Positions 14,097 through 16,647 of a stretch of 16,647 bases of DNA are shown one piece after another. The notes under the pieces were generated by a model. The model ran no database searches. It was given only the letters and a program-made list of their open reading frames with translations, and had not been told where the DNA came from. The stretch covers positions 1-16,647 of the forward strand of contig CAZUAI010000109.1 of NCBI GenBank assembly GCA_964617875.1, given 5' to 3'. Made by a program: the position numbers and the translations under genes. The DNA is from CAZMVY01 sp964617875 (GTDB lineage Bacteria > Planctomycetota > Phycisphaerae > UBA1845 > PWPN01). The first letter of the stretch is position 1. The number at the start of each line of letters is the position of its first letter.

Positions 14097-15344
14097 GTGC
14101 GAACCGTGGCAATCAGACCTTCACGCCCGCCGGTCGTCATCCTGAATATGGGCTACACCGCCCTCGGCGTCGCGCGCAGCCTGACATCGCTGCGCATCCC
14201 CGTAATCGCCCTGAACAGCATTGCCAGGCCCATCGGCAGCGGTTCACGTCTCCTGCGGATCCGGTCGGCGCCGGATTCACGCGATCAACCGGCGGAACTC
14301 CTGGCCTACCTGATCCGGCTTGCGGGGGAACTGGGTGACCGTCCTGTGCTGTTCCCGACGCGGGACCACGACGTCGTGTTCATTGATCGCCACCGCGACG
14401 CGATCGAACGGTGTTTCCGGACGTGTCAACCGGCCGGTGACGTTCTGGATCGCGTGATGAACAAGTGGCGTCTCGTCCAGGCGGCTGCCGCGTGCGGGAC
14501 GGGTGTGCCGCGGACGTGGCTGCTGGAGGGCCCGGCCGACCTGCCACAGGTGCTCGAACAGGGTGCGGACGCTTTTCCCATGGTCATCAAGCCCGCCTAT
14601 GCCTATCAGTGGCGGTTGGGCGATCGGTGGGAACGGGCCGGGGGCTCGAAGGGCTGGCGTGTCACCACGCCCGCGGAACTCGCCGACGCCTACGGCCGGC
14701 TGAGCGACGTGGGCGGCAAGATCATGGTGCAGGAGATCGTGCCGGGCCCCACGGAGCACCTGCACATTGTCGGCGGCTACGCTTCCGCCGGCGGTCTGGT
14801 CCGGGGTTGCTTCGCTGCACGGAAGCGGCTCCAGGAGCCGCCCGACTTCGGCACGGGCGTCGTGGTCGAGAGCTACGACTGCCCCGATCTGCAACGCGAC
14901 GCGATCCGGCTCATCGGTGCGCTGCAGCTCGGCGGTCTCTTCGAGATCGAGTACAAGCTGGACCCGCGCGACGGCGTGCGGAAGCTGATCGAGATCAACA
15001 CGCGTCACTGGGATCAGCACGAGTTGGGTGTGCCTCTCGGCGTCAACGTCAGCCGCCTGGCGTACGCCGACCTGTGCGGAACTACGCTTCCCAGCGCCCG
15101 GCCGCGACCCGTCTCGGCCGTCTGGTGGGCGGAGCCGCCCGCACTTGAGGTATTCCTGAAACGGCTGGTTCGCCGCGATCGCCCCGCGTGGCCCCTGTGG
15201 TCGTGGCTGGCCCGCCGCCGCATCGGGGCCACGTTTTCCCTTGCCGACCCGGTGTGCGGGATGCGGTGCATCGTCCCGGCATGGGCCGATGTTCTCCGTC
15301 GGTCCGCAGGCACCGCATGGCGCCGAATTGCCGGCGCATCCTGA
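14097..15344 (+). CDS. ATP-grasp ligase, COG3919-type carboxylate-amine ligase
   Basis: The 415-aa protein has the ATP-grasp fold of predicted carboxylate-amine/thiol ligases, which activate a carboxylate as acyl phosphate and join it to an amine. Visible elements are an N-terminal Rossmann-like start (VVILNMGYTALGVARSL), FPTRDHDVVFI, VMNKWRLVQAA near 120, the nucleotide-binding lysine segment PMVIKPAYAYQW near 161, KIMVQEIVPGP near 210 as hinge, and the metal-binding block FEIEYKLDPRDG with KLIEINTRHWDQHEL near 282-305. Such ligases, including D-aspartate ligases, often occur in cell-wall and surface-glycan clusters where they attach amino acids. The substrate cannot be read from sequence. 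The GTG start at 14097 has a TAGCAT hexamer 6 nt upstream. It is divergent from the secreted-protein gene. Confidence 0.85.
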   Translation: MRTVAIRPSRPPVVILNMGYTALGVARSLTSLRIPVIALNSIARPIGSGSRLLRIRSAPDSRDQPAELLAYLIRLAGELGDRPVLFPTRDHDVVFIDRHRDAIERCFRTCQPAGDVLDRVMNKWRLVQAAAACGTGVPRTWLLEGPADLPQVLEQGADAFPMVIKPAYAYQWRLGDRWERAGGSKGWRVTTPAELADAYGRLSDVGGKIMVQEIVPGPTEHLHIVGGYASAGGLVRGCFAARKRLQEPPDFGTGVVVESYDCPDLQRDAIRLIGALQLGGLFEIEYKLDPRDGVRKLIEINTRHWDQHELGVPLGVNVSRLAYADLCGTTLPSARPRPVSAVWWAEPPALEVFLKRLVRRDRPAWPLWSWLARRRIGATFSLADPVCGMRCIVPAWADVLRRSAGTAWRRIAGAS

Positions 15345-15362
15345 CGCCGCGCCTGCGGCGTC
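15343..15362 (+). terminator. Strong hairpin at the end of the ATP-grasp gene
   Basis: GACGCCGC-GCCT-GCGGCGTC is a perfect 8-bp GC stem with a 4-nt loop that starts inside the stop codon. There is no T-run after it, so it would be a U-less terminator or an mRNA-stabilising hairpin. Confidence 0.4.
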
Positions 15363-15449
15363 CGTGGCCCTTCAAGCGGTCGCTCGCGCCCTGATGGATG
15401 AACCGCCGGCAGGCTCGACGGGCGTTCCCGCGACTGACGGCCGTGGATC

Positions 15450-15478
15450 TTGTGAGATCGTAACGCCCGCGACACAAT
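15450..15478 (+). promoter_or_regulatory. Promoter of the terminal membrane-protein gene, leaderless type
   Basis: TTGTGA (15450-15455), a 17-nt spacer and CACAAT (15473-15478) each match 4 of 6 consensus bases. The -10 ends 7 nt before ATG 15486. The ATG at 15477 overlaps the -10 itself, which argues for ATG 15486. Confidence 0.45.
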
Positions 15479-15485
15479 GCCTCTC

Positions 15486-16647
15486 ATGCGCCAGGATTGC
15501 CGGCAGAAACGAAACGCCGACCGACGCGATGCGCGCACAGCAAACGGCCTTCCTCCACCCGCGGCGGTCACGCCCTTTCCCGTCCCGGCGTGTCTGGCCC
15601 TTGCCGTCGCCGCGATTGTCGCGCTTACCTACCGGCCCGTACTCTCGGCCGGGGCCGTTTCGTTCGATGACGAGTGCTACCTGACCGACAACCCCATCAT
15701 CGAGAACCCGGGCTGGCACTCGGTGCGGCGGGCCTTCGGCGAGGTGCTCCGGCCGTACGTCCCGGGGTACTACGAACCGCTGGCCGTCGTCTCCCTCATG
15801 CTCGACTATGCCCAGGGCGGCCGCATGGGCCATCTGCGACCCTTCCATCGCACGAGCCTCGCGCTGCACGTAGTCAACACGGTTCTCGTCATCGCGCTGC
15901 TCCATGGCCTGCTGAGACAACCGTGGCCCGCCGCGTTGGCGGGACTGCTGTTCGGGGTCCATCCGCTGACCGTCGAACCGGTTGCGCTGGTGGCGCAGCG
16001 CAAGGTGCTCCTCGCCGCGATGTTCTCGCTGGCCTGCCTGGTCTTCTACGTGCAGTACGTTCGCGCCGACGGTCGCCGGGTGCGGTGGCTCTTGTTCGCA
16101 GCCGCGGTGGCGACATACGGGCTCGCCCTCCTGAGCAAGCCCACGAGCACACCGCTGCCGGTGCTCATGCTGCTGCTGGACTTCTGGCCGCTGCGGCGGC
16201 TGGGCCGCAGGGCGGTGTGGGAGAAGGTGCCGTTTTTCATGCTCGGCGCCGCTTCGGGAGCAATCACGCTCCTGTCGTGCGGCAACACCTCGGGCGTCGC
16301 ATGGCCCGCGGCCCGACTGCCGCTGACGATTGCCTACCTCGTTGCGTTCTACTTCTCGAAGATGGCCTGGCCGGCCGGGCTGTCTTCCGTGTATCCGCTG
16401 CCGACGCCGTTCGGGCTTTCGAACACGGCCGTTCTGATCGGCGTACTCGCCGCGTGCGGACTGGCGGCGGCGACGGTGCTTTCGCTGCGGCGGACGCGTG
16501 CGGTCGTCGTCGGCGTGCTCTTCTTCCTGGCGGCGATCCTGCCGACGATGGGCGTGGTCGGCTACACCTGGGTCACGGCCGGCGACAAGCACGTCTACCC
16601 CAGCGTTGCATATTTCGACAGGCTTACGCGGCGGATCGTAGGGTTCG
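15486..16647 (+). CDS. Multi-spanning membrane glycosyltransferase-like protein (GT-C/TMTC type), truncated by the window end
   Basis: The first 387 codons are present and the frame is still open at the window edge. After a polar N-terminus of about 30 residues come many hydrophobic helices. The first loop has SFDDECYLTDNP with Asp61-Asp62, followed by RPYVPGYYEPLAVVSLMLDY, FHRTSLALHVVNTVLV and FGVHPLTVEPVALVAQRKVLLAAMF. This order is that of bacterial relatives of the TMTC/PMT-like mannosyltransferases, which have acidic residues in the first external loop, use lipid-linked sugars and usually end in TPR repeats. The TPR part would lie beyond the window. Start ATG 15486 is preferred over 15477 because of the promoter position. 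The likely role is protein or glycan glycosylation at the outer face of the inner membrane, by family inference. Confidence 0.75.
   Translation, partial: MRQDCRQKRNADRRDARTANGLPPPAAVTPFPVPACLALAVAAIVALTYRPVLSAGAVSFDDECYLTDNPIIENPGWHSVRRAFGEVLRPYVPGYYEPLAVVSLMLDYAQGGRMGHLRPFHRTSLALHVVNTVLVIALLHGLLRQPWPAALAGLLFGVHPLTVEPVALVAQRKVLLAAMFSLACLVFYVQYVRADGRRVRWLLFAAAVATYGLALLSKPTSTPLPVLMLLLDFWPLRRLGRRAVWEKVPFFMLGAASGAITLLSCGNTSGVAWPAARLPLTIAYLVAFYFSKMAWPAGLSSVYPLPTPFGLSNTAVLIGVLAACGLAAATVLSLRRTRAVVVGVLFFLAAILPTMGVVGYTWVTAGDKHVYPSVAYFDRLTRRIVGF

Noticed and set aside
15372..16592. Open frame of 406 codons on the minus strand at the right end
   Set aside because: The plus strand encodes a continuous multi-helix membrane protein here. 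The minus product is Arg/Gln/His-rich with no known pattern.

Overview
The window is a GC-rich bacterial chromosome segment, coding on both strands, with housekeeping biosynthesis on the left and a surface-polysaccharide locus on the right. I see no tRNA, rRNA, CRISPR array or recognisable transposase. The gene content (an unusual long chorismate synthase, a pyrR-pyrB-pyrC operon, a secreted protein with a Cys/TM/Arg tail, and a multi-TM GT-C-like protein opening with an F-D-D-x-x-Y-L motif) suggests a Planctomycetota-like organism. That is an inference from gene style; no marker gene here proves it.

Left part (1-5927). A divergent chorismate synthase (aroC, 284-1639, +) converges with a minus-strand operon read pyrR > pyrB > pyrC > terC-like (5572 down to 1718). 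PyrR, aspartate carbamoyltransferase and dihydroorotase are tightly packed: a 4-nt gap, then an ATGA overlap. A TerC/Alx-type membrane protein follows. A good promoter (TTGACC-17-TATCCT) sits right in front of pyrR and leaves a leader of only about 18 nt.

Middle (5573-8545). A 355-bp divergent spacer carries nested inverted repeats between two opposing promoters. It is followed by an Fbp-type double-domain ABC permease and an overlapping solute-binding lipoprotein. No ATPase gene is present in the window.

Right part (8546-16647). A Wzx/MATE-type flippase overlaps a 737-aa fusion of a polysaccharide pyruvyl transferase-like domain with a GT2 glycosyltransferase. A minus-strand secreted, C-terminally anchored protein of unknown function converges on it. 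After a dyad-rich divergent spacer come an ATP-grasp ligase of the COG3919 type and the first 387 codons of a membrane glycosyltransferase-like protein cut by the window end. Together these look like export and decoration of a cell-surface glycan.

One pattern runs through the window. Four plus-strand genes that begin transcription units (permease, flippase, ATP-grasp, final membrane protein) have no Shine-Dalgarno but have a -10-like hexamer ending 6-7 nt before the start codon, as expected for leaderless mRNAs. Genes inside operons have clear Shine-Dalgarno sequences. The other most notable points are the chorismate synthase lacking the usual catalytic GESHG histidine, and the binding protein whose family Tyr-Tyr iron-ligand position reads Asp-Asp.
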